A stretch of 64,000 nt of DNA. Origin: Chiridota heheva (Eukaryota; Echinodermata; Holothuroidea; Apodida; Chiridotidae). Under the pieces are notes generated by a model. The model searched no databases, was not told the DNA's origin, and worked only from the letters and a program-made list of their open reading frames with translations. Positions 15,633-29,195 of this stretch are shown here, piece after piece. Where the stretch lies: positions 2,729,501 through 2,793,500 of the forward strand of contig JAIGNY010001587.1 of the NCBI GenBank assembly GCA_020152595.1. Direction: 5' to 3'. The position numbers were made by a program, and so were the translations under genes. Numbering within the stretch: position 1 is the first letter of the stretch; each line of letters begins with the position of its first letter.

Positions 15633-15995
15633 CTGCAATTATCTGGAGAATAGATTTATTTAAATCTCAAGAATCTCATCAATTTCTAAAAGGACTATGC
15701 TTCAAATATAGAAATTGTAGCTAGGAGGGCTCAACCACCTCCAGAATAGCAGCTACGGGATCAACCTTTCAAGAACGACACCCCCTCCTCCTTGATTCTA
15801 TACCACTAATCATTACGTATACAATGAAGTCAAAAAGACACTCACCTCGGAATGAAATCCACCATGTTTAGGACTCAAACTCCGATGGTTGCCCCATAAA
15901 TGTGGCGGAGGACATGATGCTACCTTTCTTGCGGTACTTGGTACATTCGTAATAGGTACGTGGAGAATCTGGTTTACATTTCCGTCAGCAGACAT
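15450..15995 (-). CDS. Candidate two-exon small gene, unknown protein (110 aa)
   Basis: On the minus strand an ATG at 15995 opens 50 codons (MSADGNVNQILHVPI, then a PPPHLWGNHRS segment) to a strong donor GAG|GTGAGT at 15846. A 213-bp intron ends in TTGCAG, and exon 2 (15632-15450, phase 0) continues for 60 residues: FPQIHIFILEVEGQC, then LLDIYLALQQCWKFL and a basic RRKERIPKRKKD tail before TAG. An AATAAA lies 9 bases past the stop (15441-15436, minus strand). The phases agree and the reading looks protein-like, with a hydrophobic/amphipathic middle and a possible basic nuclear-localisation tail. I recognise no family. The acceptor pyrimidine tract is weak and upstream exons could be missed; the two ORFs could be unrelated. 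Confidence 0.4.
15846..15995 (-). CDS. Candidate exon 1 of the unknown minus-strand gene
   Basis: 150 bp, 50 codons from ATG to GAG|GTGAGT, phase 0. It is rich in Pro, His and Ser and has no recognised domain. Confidence 0.4.
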
Positions 15996-15999
15996 GTTA

Positions 16000-18900
16000 A
16001 TTCCATATATTCTCAAAATAGCGAACAAAGTAACTTCAAAAAAAAAAAATCCAGGGAGATCTAAAAATGAATTCATGCATAGATAACTTTCCACGTTTTT
16101 TCACTCTCTTTGGTTTAATAAGTTAATATAACTGCGTATAATTGCTTTCATCTAAAATGTGATACTTTCCTCTATAACAAACATGCCTGTATTCAAAATG
16201 ATATCTCAGAAAATATTTTTCCTTCTATACCCGGATGATGACTTTTATAAACGTATATTCCCAAACACTTAAACAAATTACTACCTCATGTCTACCTAAT
16301 TGTTGACTTTTTTTGTACGACATATGCGTTTACTCCAATAGTTTCGAGAAAATACTTCCTGATAACAAACATTCAGAAGTGACATAACGAGAAATTTGTG
16401 CTCAAAGTTTATCTTTGCAATCTCATCGCTTGTTACGTTTTAATGATGAACTATCCTTTCTCTGCTAGCTTCTTAAGGTTTTGTAACCTTATGAATTTCT
16501 TAATAGTGAACGTAAGCATACAATTCTGATACTTGAAGCAAAATACTTAAAAAAAACAAAAGAAATCCCAACACCAGATGAAACATTAATTGCCTATCGC
16601 AAGCAATTTCGCATTTGATTGCACGCTAAAAGAAAAACTTATCTTCATCATAATTGAACTGCCAATCATAAGCATATAAAATAGCTGAACAAAATACTTG
16701 CAGAAAGCCATATTCAGAACAGACGAAAGGTGGATATCCTCATTGCAACTTGGCTAATTGTTGTCGCATTTCGTTTTGTTCCGAGCTTTGCTAAGGTTAA
16801 ATAACAACCCTTGCTCTGCTCTTCTAATTGTAGTGATGAATTTGTTCCACAACGAACAGAAGCACACTTGCAGGCCTCACATGCAAATCAATACCTTAAG
16901 CAAGAAGTAATATAAACAAAATCAATCACTCAAAAATGGATGAGTTTCGTTAATCACCTGTGAGCCACAACACACAGTGTAGTCTGTTGATGATAAAATA
17001 GATAGTGTGTAGAAACCCTTGTATATACAACCAGACTACTAGTTTTGTACATGATCAATAATTAATATAACATTTATAACTGGAAATTGGAACACAAGTG
17101 AAATACAATACCGCCGGAACTTACTTCTCACTAAAAAACACTTGAGAATGAGAAGCAAAATTTATGTCTTTACTTTATAAAACACTTTTATTTTAATGTG
17201 TCTAGGGGATTCCTTTGGCATTTCGTTGTGTAAGTGCAAGACATTGACATCAAATGTGTCTTCGAAACGTATATGTCATGTTGAAATATGGCTATGTGTT
17301 TTCTGCAGTTTCAATAAACCACATTTGAAAGAGTTGAACTTGAGTGTAAGAAACATTCATCTACAAACGATGTAAATATCAGATAGCATATACGTTTCAT
17401 TTCATTAAATGAATTAGATTGTTTTATTGTTTATTTCTTCCTCTAAGACCTAGCAATCAAAATGGTCAGGTTGTTTCTGTGGAATTTTCACCGGCATCTT
17501 TTTTTTCACTAAAAGAAAATGGAAACTTTCAAAAACACTTTTAAAAACACTTTTAAAACTGCATGGCTGCATATCATATTCCACATGGAGGTATCCAAAC
17601 CGCTCATTGTCGAAACACACTTAGTTGTGTTCAAACAGGATTTTCCAATTTCTGTACTCGCTATGATTGGTGCATTTCAACACGTGACAATCATGTTATT
17701 CTCATTCGTCTTACACTAAATTATGTGAGTGGCATTATGTGAGACAGTCGTAGTGACTGCATCATTTCAAGTAAAAAGTCCAATCTTTGTATATTTTCCA
17801 TTTTTCATCAAACAAAACAGCAGGAAATACAAAACAGACGAAAAATGAAACAATTGTTGATCAATGGCAACACAACTTGATTACCAAAAACATATAATTC
17901 AATCAGAATATCTCAACAAATCATAACATTATTTGCATTTCCAATTATCACGCACGGTTCACCCGCATGCTGTTCATGAGTCTATTACACTCAATTAGTA
18001 TAGCAATTGTAGCTGGATAATCTGCCACAAGAACAGTGAAGAATATCGGATGTTATAATCCACATGTTTTACTGAATCCAATATTCCTTTTCTACATTTG
18101 TTGCTCATCGCCTCTTTGCATTCCTGTACCAATACTAATGGAACTGTCACAGTCCCAAAGCTCTTCATTGAATGAATTATGAATTAATAATTAAAAGAAT
18201 TAGATCCGCCAAGGTATACTCTAAAATCTTCATCCAAGAATGGTGAATACAATACCTCAATTAAAATAGTACAACATAATTTGGCCTCACACACGTGTAA
18301 TATTTCTCTCATACAAATAATATACAATTAGTGAGTTATTGCGGGTTCTCGAATTCCACATGCATCAAATACTATTTATAGTTCTTCACTGATAAAACTA
18401 AAACAGTATTTGCAGAATAGCAGACAGTACTAACACGCGAAACGATGCCAGATTCATTATCAGTCGTTATTTCATCGGATTTGGGTATAAACCTTTTTCG
18501 GTATATGTTCAAAGGAAAATAATATTTCTCTTTTGCGTTCATTAATAAAAAACCTCGGGTTGTGTTTTGCAAAAAAAGGTTTTTTATTTTAATATCAATT
18601 AATGTTCTACCTGTCTGTCTTTTCACTTTTCTGTCCGTACCTAAAACAGTTGTTTAGAGTCGGAAGATAAACATAACAGCGGGAAAATATTTCTGTGCTG
18701 AGAAATATTTTCTTAAATAGAGGAAGGACATGGATGTCATACGAAGAAGTTTGGTAAAGGTGCGCGTGTTGGTCTCCTAACTATCAATGATTTCATTGTT
18801 TGCTTCATTTGAACAGCGACACCACCAATGAATGCGAATTGTTTTTGGCATGCAATTGTGGATGCAAAGCCTTTTCAACAAATTGTAGATAACTTTTTGT

Positions 18901-20314
18901 ATTGCCTTAAGTAGAACTTATGAAATATGCAACATTCAAAACCGTTGCATAACAAACGCAACTCGTTTTTCGACCAAGGGGAGATGGGCTGCCGTGGATT
19001 GTTTTAACGTCTGCCACCCCCATAACCAGTGCATTAACCCATACAAATATCGAACACCCACCCCACCCCACATGGGGAAAAGTACAATGCGGTTTATGAA
19101 AATAAAGATTAAGAAAATATGCTGGTCCAGATTTTAAGGCGATCAACTGTTTGCTCTTCAGTTTAATTTGGTCACCGAAAAGTGTAATTGATTGCTATTT
19201 TCACAAGGTTTTCGAGAATATGCTACTCCATTAACAAGTTTTTTCCTCGGCGAACCCCTCCCACATCGGAAATACTCGATACATTCCTCTGGTACTTAGT
19301 GGCGGACCGTGTAAGTTTTGAGAGTCTGTGTGTGTGGAAAGAAGGGGTGGGGGGGGGGGGGAGCGGTGGGTGGATGGAAACTTAATTTACAAGTGGAATT
19401 TTTCCACTTGTGACCGGGAAACTTTTAGGATTATTTCCCCCATAAGAGGCGATCCTTCCTACTCACCTACGTTTGGCACGTCACTTGCATATTAAAATGT
19501 TCAAGAATATAACAGAATACTGAATCCCGTACAATAGGATTTGGAGATTTTTGGCGACCAAGGTAGAGGAAATTATGTACTCCAATTACCCAAACTGTAT
19601 CATTTCTACATTAGCAGACACAAATCTTAAATTTTGTGTTTATTTTCTTGCAATCAAACTCAAGTTGTTACCTGTTCACGAAAATCATAGAAAATGGAAA
19701 GACAAAATCCCAATGAAATCAGTTTACAGTAAAAAAGTTGAAATTTGAAGGCCTATCTCTTGTAGAAATATGTGACTTATGTCAGTATATGTTATGCTAT
19801 GTTATGTTATGAAAATAGCTTCTTGTTTTCCCATAAATTCACTGTGTCCGATCTAATCACACAAAAGCGAGAATGAGCAAAGCTAACGATAAGATTAGAG
19901 ATCTTTTTAAAACTGGCCATATCCAATTCTGAGGTTTAGATTACAGTGGTATAGGAAGTGCAGAGCGTCACCCCAATATGTGTATTGAGGCCAAATACCC
20001 CCTTCCCTCGCCCTGATAATGAAGGTATGGCGAAATGATTTTGAAGAGTCAGATTCCCTTCACCGTTTCGTATTCCAAGTGCGCATAATGAAGTCGGCGT
20101 ATTTACAACTTTTGAATATTCTAGATAGGCCCTGTGTTACCAATATCAAACTTCTTAGTAATTTGTAAATAAATTAAGTAAATTTAATGTTTTAATTTGT
20201 AGGGCCAACTTGAAGTCTCCGTTCTTCTCCCACTCTCTCTCTCTCTGAGCTCTCGTTCTGAGCTCTCTCTCTCTCTCTAAGCTCTCTTTTCTCTCTCTCT
20301 CTCTCTCTGAGCTC

Positions 20315-20375
<61 letters not shown>

Positions 20376-23300
20376 CTCTCTCTATCTCTCTAAGCTTGGC
20401 TTTCATCATCCTGTCATCCAAAGATATTTATCTCTATATGAGGAAAATAAGGATATACAAAGGTATGAGATTTGTTCTACACTGGGACATCAAATCAAAT
20501 CATCCAAAATTATTATATTGGAGGCCATGTACACCCCTCCCCCCCCTCCCCTTCCCACACTGAAGGTCATTAGGATATCAAATTATGTTCCAACAGCAAA
20601 TCAACAATATTATGTCATAGATGTGAGTTTCGATAGGTGATAATTTTGTTGATGATGACACTTTGAAAAGGGTCTTGTACCAGAGTGTACAAACCACCTT
20701 TTATCTGTTTACCAGTGTGCTTAGAGTTTGATCTAACAGTTTTAGTATTTTGCGATTATTCAAAATTTGTGTCTCATTACCCTTCCAATTGGTGTTGAAG
20801 TTATATCATTTTAAAGCCTCGAATAGGTTTAAAGAAGACAGACTGACAGAAGGCAAAAGGCAAAAGTGATATACGTTTTACACCTGTACGAATTTATCCA
20901 GGAAGTTATCATTCAGAAAGACAATTCCCTGGTCTGAGACAGATTCCACACTGTTCATGTTGTGACATTTGTGTTAAATTTTAAAAATAGTTTCTTTAAA
21001 TCATTAGTACCTTAACTGTAAATATATTTGAACAATGTAAACAAAGTTTGAGACTATCCAGGTTATACTTTAAAGTCATGTTAAGAAACAGAAATTGGTT
21101 CCTTAACTTTGTGGAGTATCATAACTGAAAAAGTGTATTTGACCATCTCAATCTAAAAAAAAAAGTGAAAATATCTGGTTACACCCTGGCATCAGTTAAA
21201 ACAACATGAGTTATAACAACAGATGTACATAAAGAACATATCTATGTAGAACATACGCTTGTTATTTCATCTAAATAAAGTTTTGTTACACCAAAAAATT
21301 GCATCGCCTCATCTTTCCCCCCTGTGGCTCATTTTACCTCATGCCATGGCTCATTTTACCCCACATTAGAGGTAAGTTGAGCCACTTTGAGAACTTTTTA
21401 AAAATCCTAATTTACCTTTAATGTTAAGAGGTAGAACAGTCATTTTGATAAGAAAAGCGAGACAAATACCTAAGCTATCTAATACACTGCTTTATCTTCG
21501 TAAGTAAGCCTTGCTGTCCTTATGATTGCCTGGAAATGAAAACTGGCTCAAATTACCCCACACTCCCCTACTGTTCACTTGTTTAAATCAGTGATTTATC
21601 GGAATCATGCTCGATTCGGCTAGATATCCGTCATGCCCTCCTGACTTGGCATGCTGACAATATGATTCTTGGCCGCCGGCCTTAATCGGGCAAGGATGTA
21701 AAATATGAGAGATTTAGTTGCGTAGCCAGCCTCCAAAAACGAACCGTGAATTTTGGTGTCAAAGTAGGGGAACCGCGGGACCTTGATAACGTTATGTCTG
21801 ACAAAGTGGTGAGGGGAATCAGGACCTCTCCCTATCACATGGCTTTGCCACTAGCAGACTGGTCGGATATACCAGAGATTTATGGCATGTATCGAATTAT
21901 GCTCGACCAAATCAGATATCAGAATCATGTCCGCAATCCTCCCCCCCCCCCCTCCCTTTAATTTAACCCGACATGATGCTGATTACCAGGTGGAATGTTT
22001 ATATTAAATAAACTCCTCCAACACATTCAGATGTTTAAAATCCTGAACCCGCATGACAGGGGCGGACTAGGACTAGTTTTGAATTAAGTGTTCATAATAA
22101 TCCTCTTAAATTAAACAGTTAAATTTGTTTTGTTGATATGCGTGATTAGGGGTGCCCGGTCCATGCGAGGGGAGCATTTTGCCCAGTTTTACTCCAGTAC
22201 TTATATATTTTGCACAATGTTGTATTGTATTATTTTTTGTATCTTAGTGTGAGTTATTTTCAATTTTACAATTTATTTTGTGATTTTTCCCCCACTTTCA
22301 GTGGCAAATACCATCCATGGTTCTGCTGATGCATCAATTTACTTATGGATCCAACATTTTCAAGCGTGGAAAGATTGTTTTGACCCAGAAAGATTAAATT
22401 CTTTTGCAAAAGTTGACGGGCTTTACATTACTGTGGTACGCACATTCGGGGAAATTACCAGCACAATATACAGGTACATTTTCTTGGCTTTCCACGGCCT
22501 GACGGCGCTTTTGTGACCCTTTTCACAGTTTTTGATCCGAATACTGGAATATGTCTAATAATATTTAGCCCAAAGTATCTCAATTCTAAGAGAAGATTGC
22601 CACTTTTGTGTCTAGAATTTTAGCCATTTTGCATTTTGGGGCATCAAAATCTTGAAATCTTCAGCGCTTCCGGGAAGAGTCTCTATACCCAATTAGGGTT
22701 TCGCTCCTAGATCCCATTATTGAACTCGAATTGTCTAAATTTTCAGGGGAATTCAAGTTCTTCTCTGCCTGTTTAGAATAATGACCCAAAGCTTATCTGT
22801 TTATCTTAATCTGTTAGAATTTTAACCTTAGAATTTCTTCTTTTTATCAGTTGAAAGTTTGAACGTTGTGTTTGATTTAAAGCCATTTAGCGGCATCAAA
22901 AGTTAAAAAAGGGGTTTTTAGGGCTTCGCCCCTTGCAATTGCACGGCTTCGCCCCTAGAACGCTCTAGGGCTCTTACACCAGCCACGAGACCTACGTCGT
23001 TACGCGTACGCTGCATGTGTGCAATACTGCCTTCGGCGTCCCCCATCCCCAACTGCCCGAGCCAATAAATCTGATGAAACCGTGCTCAAAATTAAAGTTT
23101 ATTGACATATTTATTGCGATTTTCCCTTCGTAATAGGTTTTCGAATCGGGCAAAAAGTCACCGCCTCCACCCCCCCCCCCCCTCTCCCTCTCCCTAAGTA
23201 AGAAGGTCCCGTACGGCCAGGCAAGGTGCAAAGTCCTGGTGGGGCCCAAGGGTGAAGCCCTGGAATCTCGGCGATTGACGATTGAAGGCATTCAAAAATC

Positions 23301-23889
23301 ATGCATAAAAAACATAGTCAACTTGCTTCAACCTGATTGCAAATCTGCACTGATGTGGTAATACCCAATATATTAAAACGCCTGTACTTTTTGGGTGCCA
23401 AGGCATAACCTTGGTTTGGATGAAATGTTACCCCGGAATAAGTGAAGTCAAACTAAGTTAACCTTTGCATAAAGCTGTTCTAAACTGACCTTATAATTGT
23501 TTGGTGTGTGAGATGCACAATGGTGTATCTTATCCCATGCATTCCTTTAATTTGCATGGTCTTTATCCTAGAGAAAACTTGTCTTACATAAGTTTACTGC
23601 CTCATGCAGATTACTTGGTTATTAGATTTAGCATTCTCTAATTAACTGGTCCTTATCACATGACCTGCAGACCTGTGAGCTGGATGCTTTCTTTAGAAAC
23701 AATTTAGTGGATATAAGTGTTGTTTTCAGTTGAGTTGCGAATCAGTTTGAGTACAGAATTAGTTTTAGGTCTAATTGAGGTTGGTTGTAGGCACCTGGAA
23801 TAGAGAAGCAAAGTAGGGCTTAGCCGAAGTCTCATAAGAGAAGACCTAAGGTTTAAGTCAAGCTAACTCAAGTACATGGCAATAGCAAG
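16000..23889. other. Unassigned intergenic sequence
   Basis: Apart from the CT tract at 20222 I see only short low-complexity pieces (G run near 19350, C runs near 20535, 21940 and 23170) and a GC-richer patch at 22900-23060 with repeated GGCTTCGCCCCT. No supported gene. Confidence 0.5.
20222..20395. repeat. CT microsatellite with GAGCTC interruptions
   Basis: A (CT)n tract repeatedly broken by TGAGCTC or TAAGCTC. Confidence 0.95.
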
Positions 23890-24738
23890 ACTATCGTGTT
23901 ACGTGTTGAGAGCAACGTAACTTTTATTCTATTCTCTCAAACTTTTCATTCCGATACACTTTACCTTTCACTTTACCACCAAAATTTTGTTTTGTATCTT
24001 CATTTTCCAGGATTTTCTCTCTGGATGTATTTCTGCTTTCGGTTCTTTTTGTTTTTCCCTTCCCGTTGTGACCAGACTTTTACGCCCTTATCAATACCTG
24101 TACAATGGTTCTCCTATATTAGTTCCGCGATTTTCCCCTAGTCACTTTGGGTCTCTCGGCCCTTGTTTTTCTTTTCTTTTTCCAATCATGACGAAACGCT
24201 TCTGCCTTCAACTTGAACTTGACTCTCCTTCCTCATCCCGCGACCCACCTGCTACCTCCATTGACCATTCTTCAGCCCAAGTCCCCAAAATTTTAATCAT
24301 TCAGACCACCAATAAAACAGTTTCAAAAGAAAGAATTTCCCCCTTTCCTCATACACAAATCGCTCTACGGCCTTGTCACCCTCTGCAAGGTTTCTACCCT
24401 CAGATCCGGCGATCTTCTGGTGCACTGCACGATGGACACTCAAGCCACCACCATCCTCACCATCAAAACCCTAGCTAATACTGGTATTGACGTTACTGTC
24501 ACCCCACCCTTCCCTGAACTCCAGCAAAGGCGTCATCAAAACCAGAGATCGAAGACCTTGTTGATCAACTTGCCAGCCAATCGTTACTGAAGCCCGTCGC
24601 CTCGCCCTTAAGAGAAGGTGCCGAAACACCCACCAATACCATCTTCCTGACTTTTGCCACACCAACTCTCCCCTCCCACATCACTGCCGGCTACCTAAAA
24701 ATACCAGTCGCCCCTTAGGCCTACATTCACCAGCCCCT

Positions 24739-24990
24739 CCGTTGTCGTAAGTGCCAGAGGTATGGCCATGCCGCAGCCAAGTGCACTGTGGCAAATGTGG
24801 AGCCCCGGACAATGACAGCGCGTACTGCACCAACACCCCACTCTGCACCAATTGCGACAGTACTCACCCAGCCAACCATCACTCCTCCTCAAAAGACTGC
24901 CCCACCTGGCTTCATGAAAAGCAATTAACCAAACTGAAAACCCTTAAACCCAACATCACTTACCCGAAGGCCAGGAAGCAATTCCTCGCT
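24739..24990 (+). pseudogene. LINE ORF1 zinc-knuckle region
   Basis: 24739-24786 encodes RCRKCQRYGHAAAKCT, a C-x2-C-x4-H-x4-C knuckle. After a frame change, 24784 onward gives CGKCGAPDNDSAYC and further Cys/His pairs. This is the nucleic-acid-binding part of a Gag-like ORF1 protein. The frame breaks between the knuckles. Confidence 0.8.
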
Positions 24991-25549
24991 TCCCTCCACA
25001 CCAAACTTTCCTACTCGAGCGCAGTTTCCTCAATCACCAATACCCCTCCCCCTATCACAACTAAAACTGACTCACATGCCCAAACCGACCTCACCTGGCT
25101 CTTCTTACCCAGTTCTACGCCCACCACCATTGGCAACAACCCAACCACACCCATTACCAAAACCACCTCCACCAGAACTTCTCTCCCCAACCTTCCTTCA
25201 TTTTCTAAGACCCCCGCTGTCCCCTACACCAACACCTCTAATGCCATCAAACATCAAACTCAAGCCAACCTGGCCAACGAAAATCAAACCAACAAAAAAA
25301 ACAATCATCAAACAGCCCACCATCTAAACCCCCACGTATGACACTGAAGTGAACATGGATTGTTCATTTACCGAATATACTTTTTGTCCAACTTTCAAAA
25401 ACAACCGCTCCCAAAGAAACAAAAACAGATCCAAAGAAAAAAACCAGCCAACTCAGACCCAACAGATCTTCCTTCACATAGCCCCATGCCTCCTTATGGC
25501 GTGCAACACAAACAATTACAATAACACCCACCACATTATACAATAGAAC

Positions 25550-26260
25550 ATAAGGAGCCTTAAGGCTAATTTAGAAGAAATTGACCTACTGGCCACTACC
25601 TTCAACCCGGTTGTATTCTGCCTACAAAAAAACCCTTCTTAAAAACCACTGACCATTAATCCCTCAACAACTTCGCTTGCTACCATAAACATTAACTGGA
25701 TGCCGACAAGGCCTGTATGGGCGTCTCCATTCTCGTTAGACACGATATCCCACACAGCCCTGTTCATGTAAACACTGACCTTCAGGCCATCTGTATATTT
25801 ATTTCCCTCCACAAAAACCTCATTCTTTGCAATATCTCCCCCCCCCCCCACCCTTTCCCCCACTATCAACGCCAACGTTCAGCCAACCAGCCTTTACAAC
25901 CTCATCTCTCAGCTCCCCCTTTATCCTTCTTGGTAAGTTCAACGCCCACAATCCCCTGTGGGTTCCAATACCACCACACCCAGAGGCAAGCTCGTCGAAA
26001 ACACTTCGACAGCACAGCCTCTCCTTGCTCAACACTAACTCCCCGACCTACCTTCACCCTGCCACAGGCTCCCTCATCTGTATTGACCTGTCTATCTGTT
26101 CCCGTAACCTCCTCCTTGGTTTTAGCTGGAAGGTCACTGCTGATCTCTGTAGTAGTGACCATTACCCTCTTCTTATTCACTCCGACCCTCAAAGCCCCAC
26201 AGACCACACCCCCAATGGAACCTCAAGAAGGCCAACTGGTCCCTTTTCGAAACCCTCTGC
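25550..26260 (+). pseudogene. LINE endonuclease domain, frameshifted
   Basis: Pieces in different frames include FILLGKFNAHNPLW (the [GD]DFNAHNPLWG-type motif) near 25918-25965 and SSDHYPLLIH near 26150-26180 (the conserved SDH catalytic motif). These are hallmarks of the exonuclease/endonuclease/phosphatase fold that nicks target DNA in LINEs. Stops separate the blocks. Confidence 0.75.
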
Positions 26261-26989
26261 GACTCATACCTTATCTCATAGAGGGTGAGGATCCCATGTC
26301 AAACGTCATTAACATCCTTATCAACATCGCCGTCTGCTCCTTTCCCCAAACCTCATAGCCACCCCCAACCACTGGTTCACTGATGACTGCAAAATTGCCA
26401 TGCAGAACAGAAAAAGGGCCCTCAGAAACTTTAAAACTAACCCGACCACCCATAACCTCAACCTCTCTCGCATCACCCGTGCCAAAGCCAAGCGCACTAT
26501 CAAGGACAGTAAAACCAACACTTGGAACAACTTCATCTCTTCTCCCACCATCATCACCCCACTAACTGACTAAGAAGATTTGGAGAATGGTTAACAGCTT
26601 CTACGGCAGGATGGGTAAGTCTCCCATCTCCCATCTCCCATCTCTCATGAAATGGTAACCTTCTCACTGCGAAAAAGGACATCGTTAACAACCTTGCCCC
26701 CTCTTTCAACAACATTTTGTCCTCGGCCAACTACCCCAATGCTTTCAAAGCCAAAAAAGCTCGCAATGAAGCCCGGAGTACCACCTTTCCCTCCAAAAAG
26801 AACGAGAGCTACAACACCCCTCTCACCCTTTCTTAATTAAACCAAGCTATCCACGATGCTGGCTGCACCTCGAAGGGCCCAGATAACATCCCCTACCAGT
26901 TCCTGTAACACCTCCCCAACAAGGCCACCACTATCCTACTCACCATCCTCAACCACATTTGGTCCTAACACTCATTTCCCCCTATCTGA

Positions 26990-27560
26990 AAGACAGCTAT
27001 CATCACCCCCGTCCCCAAATCGGGGAAGGACAGTACCGACCCCACCAGCTACCGCAGCATCGCCCTCACCTGCTGTCTCTGTAAAATTATGGAGAGGATC
27101 ATTAACCGGAGACTAAACTGGTTCCTTGAGATCAACAGAATCCTCTCCCCTCACCAAAGCGGCTTCCGAAAACGTCGCAATACCCTGGACCAGTTAATTA
27201 TTATCGACTTCGCTATCCGGAAATCCTTTGCAAAAGAGAAACACCTCAATGCCATCTTTTTTGACCTCGAGAAAGCTTTCGACACTACTTGGAAATACGG
27301 CATTACCCGAAAACTTCACACCATCGGTCTCAAAGGTCTCTTCCCATCTTTACTAAAAACTTCCTCTCACCTTGGCAGTTCCAAGCTCGTATTGGCCACA
27401 CCCTCTCCAACTCTACCCCCCAAGAAGAGGACGTCCCTTAAGGCAGCATCCTTTCTTCCACGCTTTTCAACCTGAGCATTAACGACATCGCGGACAACCT
27501 TAGCACCAACATCAAACGTGGACGACTTCATCATCTTCTACTCCTCCCCTAGCTTTCCTC
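26990..27560 (+). pseudogene. LINE reverse transcriptase core, frameshifted
   Basis: 27089-27475 is the longest intact piece. It follows ITPVPKSGKDSTDPTSYRSI (motif 1-2 region) and contains LSPHQSGFRKRRNTLDQL and the catalytic-Asp motif A FFDLEKAFDTTW. Downstream, near 27517-27540, VDDFIIFY corresponds to the catalytic [FY]xDD motif in another frame. RNA-templated DNA synthesis is the family role; this copy is inactive. Confidence 0.85.
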
Positions 27561-28189
27561 TTGTCGAAAATATACTCCAACTCAGCCTCAAAAGGCTGCA
27601 AGACTGGTGAAACTGAATAACGCTTTCAAATTCTCCAAAGAGAAGACAATCTGCATGCACTTCTGTCAGTCTGTCATTTCAACAACCTCCACCCCAACCC
27701 GAACCTAGTGTTCAATGGCAATTGTATCTCTAAAGTTGACCACACTAAGTTTCTGGATTTAAGCCTAGACCCCAAGCTCTCCTAAAAGCAACACATAACC
27801 AACCTGAAACAGAAAAGCAACAGCTCCCTCAACTTCTCCGCCTCCTCTCCAACACCACTTGGGGTGCGAACTCCCTTGCTTGCCTTAAAATCTTCAGGCT
27901 CACCATTTGTGCCAAGCTCATCTACGGCAATATTGTCTACTGTGTCAACACCATCCAAAATGAAGCCTTTAGGATGAAACCCTATCCCCTTCCTTTAGCT
28001 TACACATCAAACCAGACCTCCTCCATCTCGGCATCAACCCCGCCACTCTTGGTACCTTCTCCTGGCCCACTTTTCCTCCCTGGGCCATCCCGTCCCTTCT
28101 ATCCACCTGGGACTCTACATTCATCACAACACCCAAACCCACCCTATCCTATTAATCAACCGGCTCCACAACCAACTCTCAAATTACAC

Positions 28190-28900
28190 CTCCATCTATA
28201 CTGATGGCTCCAAGAAAGGCGACAAGTCAGCTGCTGCTGCCGTCATCCAAGATAGCAGGATAGCAGGCTTCCCGACTACTCGTCCATCTTCTCGGCCGAG
28301 GCCGAGGCCATCCTCCTCGCCCTCAAGTTTATTGAGTACTCCCCGCTCAGCCACTTTGCCGTCTTCTCCGACTCCAAAGCTGTTCTTACTTCTTTACTCA
28401 ATCGTAAATAGGATAACTTCACATCCCACCTCCTCCTCCGGAAACTCCTTTCGCCCACCCTCTGCAGGAAAAGTGTTCTTTTCTTTTACCTACCCAGCCA
28501 TGCTGCCATCCCTGGCAATAACAGGGCTGATGCAGCCGCTAAGCTTGCCCTCAACCTCCCCTACCCCTTTTCCCAAAACCCTCTCTGACATCAAAGCGCT
28601 TATTGCTTCCCTTGTTCGTGACCGCTGGCAAACCTCATGGAACTCCCAAATTGATAACAAACTCTACGTCATCCAGCCCACCATTCCGATCAAACCCACC
28701 ATCTACAACCTCTCCCGTGTCGACAACATTCACATTACCCGCCTTAAAATATGCCACACCCACCTCACTCACTCACTCCCACGTCCTTATTGCCTCACCT
28801 TGTTGCCCCACCCCTCTGCAACAATTGCCATTGCACCCTCACAGTACTTGTTTTACCTATGTACAACGTTCCCAGCGCTTCCCTCGCTCCCCACAACTCA
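28190..28900 (+). pseudogene. LINE RNase H domain and C-terminal region
   Basis: 28190-28260 encodes YTDGSKKGDKSAAAAVIQD (first catalytic Asp), followed by FSAEAEAILLALKFIEYS (catalytic Glu), FSDSKAVLTSLLN (Asp) and later SHAAIPGNNRADAAAK (final motif). A TRLKICHTHLTHS segment follows. Frames change and stops intervene. Confidence 0.8.
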
Positions 28901-29195
28901 ATAGCCGAGCTCTTCCAGAAAAACCCTGCGGAATTTTTTTTATCTCCTTCAACTTCATCATGCTTACCTCACAACCATATTTAGTCCTCCTCTCCCAGTC
29001 CTTCCCCCTTCCACCCCTTCCATCCCTTCCACCTACCCTTTCACCCCACCCTCCGTTTTTTCACCCATGCACCTCGTTCCCGTGTTTCTCTCAATCTCCC
29101 CCCGTTTTCGTTTTTTCCAGTGGAATTATTTAATCTCTCAGGCACAATTGTACCCTCGCTGTTGTGATGCCGTTAAGCCCTCATCAAACAATTAA

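Larger units (their letters stand above)
23890..29195 (+). mobile_element. Degenerate I-clade (I/Nimb-like) LINE retrotransposon
   Basis: About 5.3 kb of C-rich coding-strand sequence holds, in order and in several broken frames: an ORF1 part (24189 onward), a CCHC zinc knuckle, an apurinic-type endonuclease, reverse transcriptase, RNase H and a C-terminal cysteine/histidine region. RNase H after RT, with RL[KR]ICHTHLTHS downstream, is typical of I-superfamily LINEs. Many frameshifts and stops show the copy is dead. The likely 3' end is near the GATGCCGTTAAG segment at 29166-29195; the 5' boundary is uncertain. Confidence 0.85.

Noticed and set aside
25639-26557. Minus-strand ORFs across the I-clade LINE
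   Set aside because: Shadows of the C-rich coding strand; the LINE domains read on the plus strand.
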